The position numbers and the translations under genes are program-made. Of a stretch of DNA of 64,000 nucleotides, positions 25,408 through 34,609 are shown piece after piece. This stretch comes from Exiguobacterium aurantiacum DSM 6208 (lineage in GTDB: Bacteria > Bacillota > Bacilli > Exiguobacteriales > Exiguobacteriaceae), in the NCBI RefSeq assembly GCF_000702585.1, contig NZ_JNIQ01000001.1, positions 25,001 through 89,000 on the forward strand. Direction: 5' to 3'. Each line of letters starts with the position of its first letter. Position 1 is the first letter of the stretch. The notes under the pieces were generated by a model. That model made no database searches. It had not been told where the DNA came from and was given only the letters and a program-made list of their open reading frames with translations.

Positions 25408-27204
25408 TTATTCAACCGTCACCGATTTTGCCAAGTTGCGCGGCTTGTCGACGTCGCAACCCCGGGCGAGCGCGGCGTAATACGCCATGAGTTGAACCGG
25501 GAGCACCGTCACGAGCGGGGCGAGAAGCGGTTCGACGTGCGGCAAGATGAACTCGTCGTCCTCATGCTCGACCCCTTGCATCGAGATGATGCAGGCGTTC
25601 GCGCCACGGGCGACGACTTCTTTGACGTTGCTGCGAATGTTCAAGTTCGTCTTCGGCTGCGAGATGAGTGCGATGACCGGCGTCCCGTCCTCGATCAAGG
25701 CAATCGATCCGTGCTTGAGCTCTCCACCTGGATAGCCTTCCGCTTGGATATACGAGATCTCCTTCACTTTGAGCGCGCCTTCTAGACAAACCGACGCGTC
25801 GAGCCCGCGTCCGATGAAGAACGTGTTCGGTGTCGTCTTCAAGTAACGTTCTGCCAAATCTTCGAACAGTTCTTTTTGTGACATGACCGAGTCCATGATC
25901 GTCGCGACACGCGCGAGTTCTGGCATCAATTCGAACGGTAGCTCTTTTCCGTTCGCGCGGGCAATATCATAGGCGAGGATGGCGAGCACCGCGATTTGGG
26001 CCGTGTACGCCTTCGTCGACGCGACCGCGATCTCTGGTCCAGCGTGGAGGAGCATCGTCTCGTTCGCCTCACGCGAGAGCGTCGACCCTGGCACGTTCGT
26101 CATCGTCAGCGCCTTATGGCCACGCTTCTTCACTTCGACGAGGACGGCTCGGCTGTCGGCCGTCTCCCCGGACTGCGACAAGAAGACGAAGAGCGGACGT
26201 TCACTTAAAAGTGGCATGTTGTAGCCGAACTCTGATGAGATATGCACCTCGGTCGGGATGCCGGCAATCCGTTCTAAAATGTCTTTCCCGACAAGCCCGG
26301 CGTTATAGCTCGTGCCGCACGCGACGATATAGATGCGGTCGGCCTCAGAGACGAGCGAGCGCACGCCTTCCGTGAGCTCGATGTCGCCGTCGGCGTTCTG
26401 ATAGTGCTGGATGATGTTGCGGATGACGGCCGGTTGCTCGTCCATCTCCTTCAACATGTAGTGCGCGTACGTGCCCTTCTCGATGTCTGACGCATCGATC
26501 TCGGCCGTGTACGGCGCGCGTTCCAATACTTCACCGTCGAGCGTCTTGATCGTCGCCGACTCGCGCGTCAAGATGACGATCTCGCCATCGTGAAGCTCGA
26601 GGTACTGGTCCGTCACCTGGAGCATCGCCATCGCGTCAGACGCGACAACGTTGAACGTGCCGTCGCCGAGTCCGACGAGGAGCGGCGACTTGTTCTTGCC
26701 GATATAGAGGCGCTCTTCGTCCTCCGAGTCGATCATCGCGATCGCGTACGAGCCGTGAAGTTCAGCGAGCGTCTTGCGGAACGCCGATTCGACGTCGCCG
26801 AGCGCGACGAAGTTCTTCTCCATCAGCTGGACGATGACTTCCGTGTCCGTCTCCGACTTGAACGGGACGTCGAGCGTCGCCTTGAGCTGTTCGTCGTTCT
26901 CGATGACCCCGTTGTGGACGAGCGTGAAGCGTGCCGTCGTGCTCTGATGCGGGTGGGCGTTCGGGACGCTCGGCACGCCGTGTGTCGCCCAACGTGTGTG
27001 GCCAATCCCGACCGTACCTTCCGCTTCGACCGGGACGATGTCACGAAGTGCGGCGATACGCCCGACTTCTTTAAACACGTTCACGTTTTCTCCGACGAGC
27101 GCGATCCCGGCTGAGTCATAGCCGCGGTACTCGAGTTTCTCAAGCCCTTTCAACAAAATCTCTTTCGTCCCGACTTGACCGATCATTCCTACAATTCCAC
27201 ACAT
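25408..27204 (-). CDS. glmS: Glutamine-fructose-6-phosphate aminotransferase
   Basis: It makes glucosamine 6-phosphate from fructose 6-phosphate and glutamine, the first step toward UDP-GlcNAc and cell wall. The mature enzyme starts at Cys2 of MCGIVGMIG, the glutaminase nucleophile; two SIS sugar-isomerase domains ([20 protein letters not shown]) follow, and it ends with [12 protein letters not shown]. The ATG at 27204 lies 8 nt after GAGGAG; an in-frame TTG at 27210 is less likely. Expression is controlled by the glmS ribozyme in its leader. Confidence 0.97.
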   Translation of the reverse strand: MCGIVGMIGQVGTKEILLKGLEKLEYRGYDSAGIALVGENVNVFKEVGRIAALRDIVPVEAEGTVGIGHTRWATHGVPSVPNAHPHQSTTARFTLVHNGVIENDEQLKATLDVPFKSETDTEVIVQLMEKNFVALGDVESAFRKTLAELHGSYAIAMIDSEDEERLYIGKNKSPLLVGLGDGTFNVVASDAMAMLQVTDQYLELHDGEIVILTRESATIKTLDGEVLERAPYTAEIDASDIEKGTYAHYMLKEMDEQPAVIRNIIQHYQNADGDIELTEGVRSLVSEADRIYIVACGTSYNAGLVGKDILERIAGIPTEVHISSEFGYNMPLLSERPLFVFLSQSGETADSRAVLVEVKKRGHKALTMTNVPGSTLSREANETMLLHAGPEIAVASTKAYTAQIAVLAILAYDIARANGKELPFELMPELARVATIMDSVMSQKELFEDLAERYLKTTPNTFFIGRGLDASVCLEGALKVKEISYIQAEGYPGGELKHGSIALIEDGTPVIALISQPKTNLNIRSNVKEVVARGANACIISMQGVEHEDDEFILPHVEPLLAPLVTVLPVQLMAYYAALARGCDVDKPRNLAKSVTVE

Positions 27205-27256
27205 ACACAATTCTCCTCTATATTTGATTTCTCGAAAAAAGGAAACGGGCTTTTTT

Positions 27257-27400
27257 GAGTGCTGTCAATGTGCCCCACTTTGTCCGTCCGGTCACCCGAA
27301 CGCTTTACTGGAACACTCTTAGTCGTGACAGGCGACTAGAAGGCATCCGCCGAAATCTCGATCACCTTCGTCCTCGTCAACTCCGCAGAGTTCTGGCGCT
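27257..27400 (-). ncRNA. glmS ribozyme (GlcN6P-activated self-cleaving leader)
   Basis: The minus strand contains the conserved ribozyme core in order: AGCGCCAGAACT with the cleavage point between A at 27400 and G at 27399, then GTTGACGAGGAC, ATCGAGATTTCGGCGGATGC, and GCGTTCGGGTGACCGGACGG followed by ACAAAGTGGG. It lies about 50 nt before the glmS start. Bound glucosamine 6-phosphate triggers self-cleavage and so lowers glmS expression. Confidence 0.95.
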
Positions 27401-27440
27401 TCTCAATCATATCCAGCCGTTTCTCCAGATACCCTTTCAT
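27336..27440 (-). CDS. Possible 34-codon leader ORF overlapping the glmS ribozyme
   Basis: An ATG at 27440, with GGAG 10 nt upstream, opens a frame MKGYLEKRLDMIEKRQNS... that runs 40 nt to the ribozyme cleavage site and on through the ribozyme core to TAG at 27336-27338. Translation would collide with ribozyme folding. The sequence past the cleavage site is dictated by the ribozyme, so coding conservation would have to be tested on the first 13 codons. It may be chance. Confidence 0.3.
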   Translation of the reverse strand: MKGYLEKRLDMIEKRQNSAELTRTKVIEISADAF

Positions 27441-27616
27441 GCTAGCGGTTCTCCATAAGCACGAATAGCATTTTTATCACACCATCTTCCGATACTTTTT
27501 TACCGTTCATGCAAAAGTCACCACTTTCACTAAAAAGCCATTTTTTCAACAGGCTTGTCCCGACGCGTCGGTTCAGTCATGATGGAAGTAACTCGTGATG
27601 AAACGGAGGAACGGCT

Positions 27617-27952
27617 ATGAACATCGGCTTTCTCGTCGTCGGCATTATCTTATCGACGCTCTCGAAATGGTTGCAAGTTCAAGGGGAGGACGAACTCGGG
27701 GATTTGCTCGTGTTCCCCGCCGCCTTCTTTCTCGGCTTGGCGCTTGTGACGAGCTTTCCGTTCTTCAAAGACTGGTGGCGCGAACCGTCCAGCCGCCCGA
27801 GAGCACTGCGATTCGCAAGCCTCGTCGCGGTCAGCATTCTATCGTTCCAGCTGTTCGCCTGGCTCGTCTTCGGTCAAGGTGAGTGGCTCGGAGCACTGTT
27901 CTTGTTGCCGTTCTTCATTTGCGTTTATTTCATCGTTCGGACGTTCAAATAA
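27617..27952 (+). CDS. Small membrane protein of unknown function
   Basis: The 111-residue protein has about four membrane helices (residues 1-18, 30-48, 66-86, 90-108) and a basic loop WWREPSSRPRA. The ATG follows ACGGAGGAACGGCT. It is divergent from glmS and ends at a bidirectional terminator. I do not recognise its family; it is not clearly related to the four-helix family encoded next to it. Confidence 0.7.
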   Translation: MNIGFLVVGIILSTLSKWLQVQGEDELGDLLVFPAAFFLGLALVTSFPFFKDWWREPSSRPRALRFASLVAVSILSFQLFAWLVFGQGEWLGALFLLPFFICVYFIVRTFK

Positions 27953-27984
27953 AATGGGGAAGCGCTCAGGCGCTCCCCCATTTT
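27951..27984. terminator. Bidirectional terminator
   Basis: AAAATGGGGAAGCGC and its near-perfect complement flank a TCAG loop, with T-runs on both strands. It serves the small membrane gene on plus and the 27966 gene on minus, whose last codons it overlaps. Confidence 0.92.
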
Positions 27985-28436
27985 CGTTCTTCAGTCAATT
28001 CGGCTTCGGAGACGTAATTGTCATCGAGACTAGCCATATAGCGCTCGTACCACTTGCCAATCGGAACCGACAAGAGAAACGAGACCACCCCAATCAGGAA
28101 GAACGTTTGGAGTGACATGAGCTTCGTGAGCGCAGCGTAGACCCACAGTAAAATGAGTGGGTACATCAATAGTCCGCTCAACGAATAGAAGTGGATGAGA
28201 CGTCTTGCCTCGCGAGATACCAGATACTTCTTTTTAATCGTCTCGCGTCGCCATGACTTATAAAAGTCAGGCAGGCCCGCCACCGCTCCGATGAAGAAGA
28301 CCGTCACCGTGGAGAGCCAGTCATATTCGACTAGGAAAAACAGAATCACGACACCGACAAAAGACAAGAGAACGACGGACGTCTTTTTCGCGCTGTCGAA
28401 CGCCATGAGTTCACGCATCTGGCTACGCTTATCCAT
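27966..28436 (-). CDS. Four-helix membrane protein of a window-wide paralogous family (locus 1, third gene)
   Basis: The 156-residue protein has two helix pairs (about residues 20-55 and 88-128) separated by a basic loop YKSWRRETIKKKYLVSREARRLIHFY. The acidic tail reads YERYMASLDDNYVSEAELTEE. The layout, loop position and tail match the other family members in this window, although identity is low. It overlaps its upstream neighbour by 8 bp, so three such genes form an operon. Function unknown. Confidence 0.75.
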   Translation of the reverse strand: MDKRSQMRELMAFDSAKKTSVVLLSFVGVVILFFLVEYDWLSTVTVFFIGAVAGLPDFYKSWRRETIKKKYLVSREARRLIHFYSLSGLLMYPLILLWVYAALTKLMSLQTFFLIGVVSFLLSVPIGKWYERYMASLDDNYVSEAELTEERKWGSA

Positions 28437-28935
28437 GACGCGCCTCCTCTAACTCACGCGCTTCCCGAATTAACTTCAAATCCTTGTCGGTCAAATAGCG
28501 ATCGTCATGTGTTTGGATGATGCGGTCGAGCCACTTGCCGATGAACGAGGCACCCCAGAAAAAGGCTTGCGACAACAAGAAGGCTTGGAACGATTGCGGT
28601 TGCGGTGTCTGATTAAAGACGACGTACCCGAAATAGCCGATGGCGGCAAAACCGATGAACATCGCCGTATAACGTAACGACAACAACCTGCGCGCCTTTT
28701 TGTTCTTAACGAACCGTAGCCACAAGTTAAACTTGGCGACTTCGATGCCAATCAATAGGAAGCAAAAACCGAAAATCGTTGCCATGATTGCGCCTGTTGA
28801 CAGGTCTCGGTAAGAGGCGAATGTCAACATCCCGATGATGACCGTCGCAGTGAGAATGCCGATCGTCCAACCCGTGAACGTCTGAAAGCGTAATAGTGTA
28901 TCGATTTGTCGTTTTGAATGCGGGGATAATTCCAT
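28429..28935 (-). CDS. Four-helix membrane protein family (locus 1, second gene)
   Basis: The 168-residue protein has helix pairs at about residues 20-70 and 88-125, joined by a basic loop LWLRFVKNKKARRLLSLRY, with a charged tail WLDRIIQTHDDRYLTDKDLKL. The loop aligns with VKRIITMQY-type loops of other members. The ATG follows the stop of the upstream gene directly. No known domain is recognised. Confidence 0.75.
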   Translation of the reverse strand: MELSPHSKRQIDTLLRFQTFTGWTIGILTATVIIGMLTFASYRDLSTGAIMATIFGFCFLLIGIEVAKFNLWLRFVKNKKARRLLSLRYTAMFIGFAAIGYFGYVVFNQTPQPQSFQAFLLSQAFFWGASFIGKWLDRIIQTHDDRYLTDKDLKLIREARELEEARHG

Positions 28936-29367
28936 TTAGCTCATCCTTTCAATCAGTTGTTCATAGGTCGGCATGTCCGGCTCTACTGCCTGTAGTTGCT
29001 TTGTAATGAGACGGTCGCGGTACGAGTCCGTGAATCGCATGACAGCGAAGAGGACACCAATCAACAATCCGATGCTATGGTCGAGGACCAGCGCCGTCAT
29101 CGATACCGCCAATAAGAGCGCCTCTAGCCATGTCATCGCATATTGGATGCGGAGCCACTTGATGGCCAAGGGATTCGTTGCGACGTGACGCATGATGCGA
29201 TACTCATTCGTCCCCATGAAGATGAGAAAGATGGCGAGTAGCCACATTAAAGGAATCAACCACATCCATTGGGCGAACAATGCATACAGAAAGGCAGCGA
29301 GGTAGATAATCAGTGCCGGGACCCCGTACCGTCGAATCTTGATGACTTGTCTAACGTCGCGTTGCAT
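28936..29367 (-). CDS. Four-helix membrane protein family (locus 1, first gene)
   Basis: The 143-residue protein has an N-terminal basic stretch (VRQVIKIRRYG), two helix pairs, the central loop NEYRIMRHVATNPLAIKWLRIQY and the tail TKQLQAVEPDMPTYEQLIERM. The tail matches the variant with (D/E)PxxPTxxx found in several members near 57-60 kb. It is the promoter-proximal gene of a three-gene unit, divergent from gntR. Function unknown. Confidence 0.75.
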   Translation of the reverse strand: MQRDVRQVIKIRRYGVPALIIYLAAFLYALFAQWMWLIPLMWLLAIFLIFMGTNEYRIMRHVATNPLAIKWLRIQYAMTWLEALLLAVSMTALVLDHSIGLLIGVLFAVMRFTDSYRDRLITKQLQAVEPDMPTYEQLIERMS

Positions 29368-29579
29368 CTGCTCCCCCCTCTCCCTTTCATATCTTCCATT
29401 TCTTCCTTAGTATACGAAAATCGATTCGCTCCCGTTTCAAATTTACTAAATATTCCTTCAATAATCGTTCGACGTTTTTCAACAAATGACGAAGGATTGT
29501 CCGCCATCTGAACCTATTATCTGATATACTGATAGCGTATTCATGCCTACAAATTTTTATGTGAAAGGTGCAGACAGTC

Positions 29580-30290
29580 ATGGCCCCAAAGTATAAACAA
29601 GTCGCCGAACAGATTGAGACGGATATTATGAATCACGTCTACCAACATACGAGCAAGCTCCTCACCGAAGACGAATATGCGACGAAATATGGCGTCAGTC
29701 GCAACACGGTCCGGAAGGCGATCGAGATTCTCGTCAATAAAGGTTACGTCTATCAAGTGCAGGGGAGCGGTGTCTTCGTCCGCGACCACTACATGAGTGA
29801 TTACGTGAACCTTGAGAAACTGCAAGGTCTCACGAGTGACTTCAGTGGACGGAAAGTCGAGACGCGTGTCCTCGATTTTGAGCTGACGACAGCGAATGAG
29901 GAAGTCGCTGAACGGATGAAGTGTGACGTCGGGACACCGGTCTACTACGTGAAACGTCTTCGTCTCGTCGATGACCATCCGTTCTCGCTCGAAGATTCCT
30001 ACTTCCGAAAAGACCTCGTCGTCTACCTCGACCGCAACATCACCGAGAAGTCGATTTACAACTACTTCCGCAACGATCAAAAGCTCGCCATCGGCTTTGC
30101 CGATCGTGTCATCTACGCCGACTTTTTAAATAAAGAAGATGCCGATTTACTCGGACTGAACGAGAATGACCCGGCCCTCCTCGTCGACAACACCGTCTAT
30201 TTAACGAACGGTCAAATCTTCGACGTATCGCGCTCGACACATCATTTCCGCCATGTGAAGATGCTGAAAGTCTCGAACATCAAATCCTAA
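29580..30290 (+). CDS. GntR-family regulator (HutC/UTRA type) of the beta-glucoside PTS operon
   Basis: The 236-residue regulator has an N-terminal winged helix (LLTEDEYATKYGVSRNTVRKAIEILVNKGYVYQ, given here in its recognised parts ATKYGVSRNTVRKA and VNKGYVYQ) and a C-terminal UTRA effector domain that probably senses a phosphorylated sugar. The ATG at 29580 lies 9 nt after AAAGGTG. It ends at a terminator, 150 bp before the PTS operon. TTGTAC-type repeats in that gap are its likely operators. Confidence 0.88.
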   Translation: MAPKYKQVAEQIETDIMNHVYQHTSKLLTEDEYATKYGVSRNTVRKAIEILVNKGYVYQVQGSGVFVRDHYMSDYVNLEKLQGLTSDFSGRKVETRVLDFELTTANEEVAERMKCDVGTPVYYVKRLRLVDDHPFSLEDSYFRKDLVVYLDRNITEKSIYNYFRNDQKLAIGFADRVIYADFLNKEDADLLGLNENDPALLVDNTVYLTNGQIFDVSRSTHHFRHVKMLKVSNIKS

Positions 30291-30327
30291 ACGCACTCGA
30301 GAGCCTGTTCTCGCGTGCGTTTTTTTG
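30290..30327 (+). terminator. Terminator of the gntR gene
   Basis: AACGCAC and GTGCGTT, with an inner CGAGA/TCTCG stem, are followed by T7. Confidence 0.9.
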
Positions 30328-30334
30328 TTCACAT

Positions 30335-30430
30335 CTTGTACAAAAAGTAAGGGTTTACATGTAAGCGGTATCGTGCTACTATCAACTTGCAGAATTTGTA
30401 CCTATGAATTCAGGTTATCCGTACAAAAAG
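30335..30430 (+). promoter_or_regulatory. Candidate GntR operators around the PTS promoter
   Basis: The motif TTGTAC recurs: CTTGTACAAAAAG at 30335-30347 upstream of -35, TTTGTACC at 30395-30402 just after the start, and GTACAAAAAG at 30421-30430 overlapping the ribosome-site region. GTACAAAAAG occurs twice exactly. This spacing around one promoter fits repression by the adjacent UTRA regulator. Confidence 0.55.
30354..30382 (+). promoter_or_regulatory. Promoter of the cellobiose-type PTS operon with internal cre
   Basis: TTTACA (30354-30359) and TACTAT (30377-30382) are 17 nt apart. The spacer begins with a cre-like box at 30360-30373 (TGTAAGCGGTATCG), which fits the cre consensus with one mismatch, so CcpA repression is expected. 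Confidence 0.72.
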
Positions 30431-30440
30431 GAGAGATATT

Positions 30441-30788
30441 ATGGTTTCTGAAACAATCGAGATTACACCCGAAGATATCTTCGGTTTAATCGCCCTCTCG
30501 GGTGACGCCAAAGCGAGCTACCATCACGCGATGCTCCTCATGCAAGAAGGCAAAGCAGAAGAAGCTGCTGAAGCGGTGAAAGCCGGTGATGCGACATTGA
30601 AAGAAGCACACGCCATCCAAACGAAATTCGTCACGCTCGAAGCACAAGGGAAAACGGCTACGGTCGGCGTCCTCATGGTGCACGCGCAAGACCACTTAAT
30701 GAACACGATCCTCGTCAAAGAGATGCTCGGCTATATGATGAACATGCAAAACGAAATCAACCAATTGAAAGGAATGGATCAAAAATGA
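30441..30788 (+). CDS. PTS lactose/cellobiose-type EIIA
   Basis: The 115-residue all-helical EIIA carries the phospho-His in VHAQDHLMN near residue 79, as in CelC/LicA. It receives phosphate from HPr and gives it to the EIIB encoded next. GGAG precedes the ATG. It is the first gene of an EIIA-EIIB-GH1-EIIC operon. Confidence 0.93.
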   Translation: MVSETIEITPEDIFGLIALSGDAKASYHHAMLLMQEGKAEEAAEAVKAGDATLKEAHAIQTKFVTLEAQGKTATVGVLMVHAQDHLMNTILVKEMLGYMMNMQNEINQLKGMDQK

Positions 30789-31093
30789 TGAAAATCGGAC
30801 TCTTCTGCGCAGCAGGTATGTCAACAAGTATGTTAGTGGAAAAAATGAAAGCGGTCGCAGCTGAACGCGGGATCGAGGCTGAAATCGCAGCTTACCCAGA
30901 ATCAGAGATGGAAACGTATGTCGACAACCTCGACGTCGCCCTTCTCGGACCACAAGTGAAATACTTGCTCTCGAAAGGCAAACAAATCTGTGAGCCAAAA
31001 GGCGTGCCAATCGACGTCATCAACACGATCGACTACGGCATGATGAACGGAGCAAAAGTATTCGACCACGCAATGAAACTTGCAAACAAATAA
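30785..31093 (+). CDS. PTS cellobiose-type EIIB
   Basis: The 102-residue EIIB has the phospho-Cys in IGLFCAAGMSTSMLVEKM near residue 8 and the usual alpha/beta fold length. It overlaps the EIIA gene by 4 bp (ATGA) and so is coupled to it. It phosphorylates the sugar carried by the EIIC at 32531. Confidence 0.94.
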   Translation: MMKIGLFCAAGMSTSMLVEKMKAVAAERGIEAEIAAYPESEMETYVDNLDVALLGPQVKYLLSKGKQICEPKGVPIDVINTIDYGMMNGAKVFDHAMKLANK

Positions 31094-31112
31094 TTCAACT
31101 GAGGTGACCACT

Positions 31113-32519
31113 TTGAAAATGCCTAAAGATTTCTTGTTCGGCGCAGCATCGGCTTCTTACCAAGTCGAAGGCGCATGGAACGAGGACGGGAAAGGACTCT
31201 CGAACTGGGACGTCTTCTCGAAAATTCCTGGAAAAACGTTTGAAGATACGAACGGCGACGTCGCTGTCGACCATTACCACCGTTATAAAGAAGATATCGC
31301 GCTCATGGCAGAGATGGGACTTGAATCATATCGCTTCTCGATCTCATGGCCGCGTGTCTTCCCGAACGGCACGGGCGAAGTGAACGAAAAAGGGCTCGAG
31401 TTTTACAACAACTTGATTGACGAGTGCTTGAAGCACAACATCGTCCCGTTCGTCACACTCTACCACTGGGACCTCCCACAAGCGCTCGAAGAAAAAGGCG
31501 GCTGGAAGAACAAAGAGACAGTTGACGCATTCGTCCGTTTCGCCGATACTTGTTTCCAATCGTTCGGCGACCGTGTCCGTCACTGGATCACGTTCAATGA
31601 AGCGGTTATCTTCTGCTCGCTCGGCTACTTGACTGGGGCACACCCACCGGGCATCGAAGGAGACGTCAAAGGTTATTTCCAAACGACGCACCACGTCAAC
31701 GTCGCACACGCTCGTTCAGTCGAATTGTTCAAGCAAGATGGCTACGAAGGCGAAATCGGGATCACGCACGTGTTCAACCCGGCCTTCAGCATCGATGACG
31801 CCGAAGAGAACAAATTCGCTGAAATGCACGCGAACGCCTACTCGACACACTGGTTCTACGATCCGGTTCTTAAAGGAACGTATCCGGAATACGTCGTCAA
31901 AGGACTCGACGAGCAAGGTCTTCTCCCAGAGATGACAGACGAAGAACTCGACCTCTTGAAGCGTACGGCTTCAATGAACGACTTCATCGGCCTCAACTAC
32001 TACAGCCCGCAACGCGTCATGAAAAACGACTCGGCGCTCGTCATGGCCGGTGGCCGCGAGAACTCGACTGGCCGCCCAGGTAACCCGTCATTCGACGGCG
32101 TCTACAAGACGGTCATGATGGACGACAAAGTCTACACGAAATGGGCTTGGGAAATCTCACCTGAAGCGTTCCTCGACGGCATGCATATGCTCAAGGATCG
32201 TTACGGTGACGTGAAAATTTACATCACAGAGAACGGTCTCGGTGACGTCGACCCAATCGTTGACGGCGAAATCCTCGACGACCCACGCATCGAATATATC
32301 GAAGGCCACATCCGTGCCGTCAAGCACGCGGTTGAACAAGGCATCAACGTCGCAGGCTACTACGCTTGGTCGGCAATTGATCTTCTCAGCTGGCTCAACG
32401 GTTACAAGAAACAATATGGCTTCATCTACGTCGACCACGCCAACGGCCTCGAACGGAAGAAGAAGAAATCGTTCTACTGGTACAAAGACATTATCGCGAC
32501 ACGCGCTGAAAACCTATAA
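31113..32519 (+). CDS. 6-phospho-beta-glucosidase, GH1
   Basis: The GH1 enzyme has about 468 residues. The N-terminal signature FLFGAASASYQVEGAW is present, with the acid/base Glu in WITFNEAVIF and the nucleophile Glu in IYITENGLG. Its place between PTS EIIB and EIIC genes says it splits phosphorylated beta-glucosides such as cellobiose 6-phosphate (inference). GAGGTG lies 6 nt before a TTG at 31113 and 12 nt before the ATG at 31119, so the TTG is the likelier start. Confidence 0.93.
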   Translation: MKMPKDFLFGAASASYQVEGAWNEDGKGLSNWDVFSKIPGKTFEDTNGDVAVDHYHRYKEDIALMAEMGLESYRFSISWPRVFPNGTGEVNEKGLEFYNNLIDECLKHNIVPFVTLYHWDLPQALEEKGGWKNKETVDAFVRFADTCFQSFGDRVRHWITFNEAVIFCSLGYLTGAHPPGIEGDVKGYFQTTHHVNVAHARSVELFKQDGYEGEIGITHVFNPAFSIDDAEENKFAEMHANAYSTHWFYDPVLKGTYPEYVVKGLDEQGLLPEMTDEELDLLKRTASMNDFIGLNYYSPQRVMKNDSALVMAGGRENSTGRPGNPSFDGVYKTVMMDDKVYTKWAWEISPEAFLDGMHMLKDRYGDVKIYITENGLGDVDPIVDGEILDDPRIEYIEGHIRAVKHAVEQGINVAGYYAWSAIDLLSWLNGYKKQYGFIYVDHANGLERKKKKSFYWYKDIIATRAENL

Positions 32520-32530
32520 GGAGGTTCCCC

Positions 32531-33859
32531 ATGAGCCGCTTAGAAACCGTATTTGAAAAATTCACGCCAGGGTTCGTTCGTTTCGCGAACGCAAAGCCCG
32601 TCCTTGCTATTAAGGACGGGTTCATCCTGACGATGCCGATGACGATCATCGGGTCATTGTTCTTGCTCATCCTCGCGCTCCCGATTCCAGGTTGGGCCGA
32701 GTTCATGTCAGGTCTGTTCGGAGCAGACTGGACACTCCCGCTCACGCAAGTCGTCGGCGCCACGTTTGACATTCTTGCTTTAATCGGTGTTTTTGGAATC
32801 GCTTACTCGTACGTCAAAAACGAAAAAATCGAAGGTGTGCCAGCCGGTATCCTTGGGATTATCTCGTTCTTGATCATCACGCAAGCATCTGTCCTCTCTG
32901 AAGGCGGAGAAACAATCGGCGGGGTTATCCCGAAAGTATGGACAGGTGGACAAGGTGTCCTCGCTGCCATCGTCGTCGGTCTCGTTGTCGGATTCATCTA
33001 CTCACAGTTCATCAAACGCGGTATCCGCATCAAAATGCCTGACGGTGTACCACCAGGTGTCTCGAACTCATTCTCGGCGTTGATCCCAGGTCTCGCCATC
33101 GTCTCACTCGCGGTCGCGACGTTCGCAGTTTTCCAAGCGGTTGCAGATCGTACGTTCACAGAAGTCGTCTATGACGTCCTTCAATCACCGCTTCAAAACT
33201 TGACGGACACGCTCGCAGGAGCGGTCATCATCATGGTGCTCATGTCTGTCATGTGGTGGTGTGGAATTCACGGAGCGGCGATCATCATGGGTATCATGGG
33301 TCCACTCCTTACAGCGAACGCGCTTCAAAACCAAGCGATCATCGACTCGGGTGAAGCACTCGTCGTCGGTGAGAACGCAAAAATCGTTACAATCCAGTTC
33401 CTCGACGTCTTCACGAAGCTCGGCGGATCAGGTATCACAATCGGTTTCATCATCGCGACGCTCATGGTTGCCCGTTCAGCTCACTTGAAGCAGCTCGGTA
33501 AACTCTCGCTCGCACCAAGTATCTTCAACATTAACGAGCCGGTCATCTTCGGGATGCCAATCGTGTTCAACCCGATCATGTTCATCCCGTTCGTGATCGT
33601 ACCAGCGATCGCATCGTTCATGGTGTACTTCTCAATCCTTTGGGGCTGGGTCGAACCGTTCAACGCACTTCAAGTGCCATGGACGACACCACCGATCATC
33701 TCTGGCTTCTTGATCGGCGGATGGCGTGCAGCGCTCTTGCAGATCGCAACGATCGCTATGGCCGTCGCTGTCTACCTCCCGTTCGTTCGCATGCAGGACC
33801 GCGTGTCGTACGGTGAAGAAGTAAAAGCACAAGAAGACGCAGATAAAGCGTCAGCATAA
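32531..33859 (+). CDS. PTS cellobiose-type EIIC permease
   Basis: The 442-residue membrane permease has about ten helices and the lactose/cellobiose EIIC signature SIFNINEPVIFGMPIVFNP near residue 330. It imports the beta-glucoside while EIIB phosphorylates it. It is the last gene of the operon, 11 nt behind the GH1 gene, with a strong AAGGAGG ribosome site and a terminator behind it. Confidence 0.94.
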   Translation: MSRLETVFEKFTPGFVRFANAKPVLAIKDGFILTMPMTIIGSLFLLILALPIPGWAEFMSGLFGADWTLPLTQVVGATFDILALIGVFGIAYSYVKNEKIEGVPAGILGIISFLIITQASVLSEGGETIGGVIPKVWTGGQGVLAAIVVGLVVGFIYSQFIKRGIRIKMPDGVPPGVSNSFSALIPGLAIVSLAVATFAVFQAVADRTFTEVVYDVLQSPLQNLTDTLAGAVIIMVLMSVMWWCGIHGAAIIMGIMGPLLTANALQNQAIIDSGEALVVGENAKIVTIQFLDVFTKLGGSGITIGFIIATLMVARSAHLKQLGKLSLAPSIFNINEPVIFGMPIVFNPIMFIPFVIVPAIASFMVYFSILWGWVEPFNALQVPWTTPPIISGFLIGGWRAALLQIATIAMAVAVYLPFVRMQDRVSYGEEVKAQEDADKASA

Positions 33860-33875
33860 ACCTAAGCAAATAACG

Positions 33876-33912
33876 ACAGCCCTTCTCATCGCAGAGAAGG
33901 GCTGTTATATTT
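33876..33912 (+). terminator. Terminator of the PTS operon
   Basis: ACAGCCCTTCTC and GAGAAGGGCTGT form a perfect 12-bp stem; the tail (TATATTT) is T-rich rather than a pure T-run. Confidence 0.85.
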
Positions 33913-33941
33913 AGGAAAATGAGTAAGAGAGTTGGGACAAT

Positions 33942-34124
33942 ATGAAAAACTACACACCCGCCTTTATGATTTTATCGAGCGCGGCCCTCACGTTCGGGCT
34001 TGGTTTCAAATCCATGTTTCCGAATGCGATGTTAATCGGCATCGGGTTACATACGATTTTCCTGCTATGTGCCGCCTACTCGTTGGGCAAGTATCGGGCA
34101 CATATCGCCAAGGTAAACACATAA
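33942..34124 (+). CDS. Small two-helix membrane protein
   Basis: A 60-residue protein with helices at about residues 6-22 and 28-48 and a basic tail GKYRAHIAKVNT. The ribosome site is weak (AGAGAG, then GGGAC). A strong terminator follows immediately, which supports a real short transcript. Function unknown. Confidence 0.5.
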   Translation: MKNYTPAFMILSSAALTFGLGFKSMFPNAMLIGIGLHTIFLLCAAYSLGKYRAHIAKVNT

Positions 34125-34155
34125 CGCCATGACGAAAGCCGTCATGGCGTTTTTT
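34123..34155. terminator. Terminator between convergent genes
   Basis: ACGCCATGAC and GTCATGGCGT form a 10-bp stem followed by T6 on the plus strand. Confidence 0.9.
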
Positions 34156-34607
34156 CAGTCAACCTCTCGAACGGGGAACTCACTTGCGATTTCCCGTAAC
34201 CCCTGTAAGAACTGTTCCACTCGTAAGACCGACGTCTCGAATTCAAAGTCGAGCGCTTCGGTCTCATCACCGAGCGGGTGTTCGAGATGACCCCGTACGT
34301 TCACTTCATCCCCGCCCCCGTCTCGTCGCGTCAACGTCAAACAGACGTATGGCTCTGTCGGCTCGAACTCGACTTCTCGCGTGTTACCGGCCACGAACGA
34401 CTCGAAGACCGGTATGTAGTGCGCGACGAGCAGACTGTCGAGCATGATGCCATCGAATGTGATGCGGTGCTCCGGTGCGTGGAAGCCGACCCAATTCCGA
34501 TGCCACGCCGCGTCATGGATGTTGTCGGCGTCTTTATACGCGTACGCATAGCTCTCAATCGAAATGTCAGTCGTTCCGTCACGTGCTGCTAATTTTGCGA
34601 GCGCCAT
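34155..34607 (-). CDS. Soluble protein resembling WapI-type immunity proteins
   Basis: A 150-residue acidic protein without signal peptide. Segments such as WHRNWVGFHAPEH, DSLLVAHYIPVFESFVAG, VEFEPTEPYVCLTL and ALDFEFETSVLRVEQFLQGL recall the beta-rich WapI family of contact-toxin immunity proteins. This is motif memory only. The ATG at 34607 starts 3 nt after the upstream stop, with AAGGACGG inside that gene's end, so the two are coupled. No toxin gene is nearby. Confidence 0.55.
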   Translation of the reverse strand: MALAKLAARDGTTDISIESYAYAYKDADNIHDAAWHRNWVGFHAPEHRITFDGIMLDSLLVAHYIPVFESFVAGNTREVEFEPTEPYVCLTLTRRDGGGDEVNVRGHLEHPLGDETEALDFEFETSVLRVEQFLQGLREIASEFPVREVD

Positions 34608-34609
34608 CG

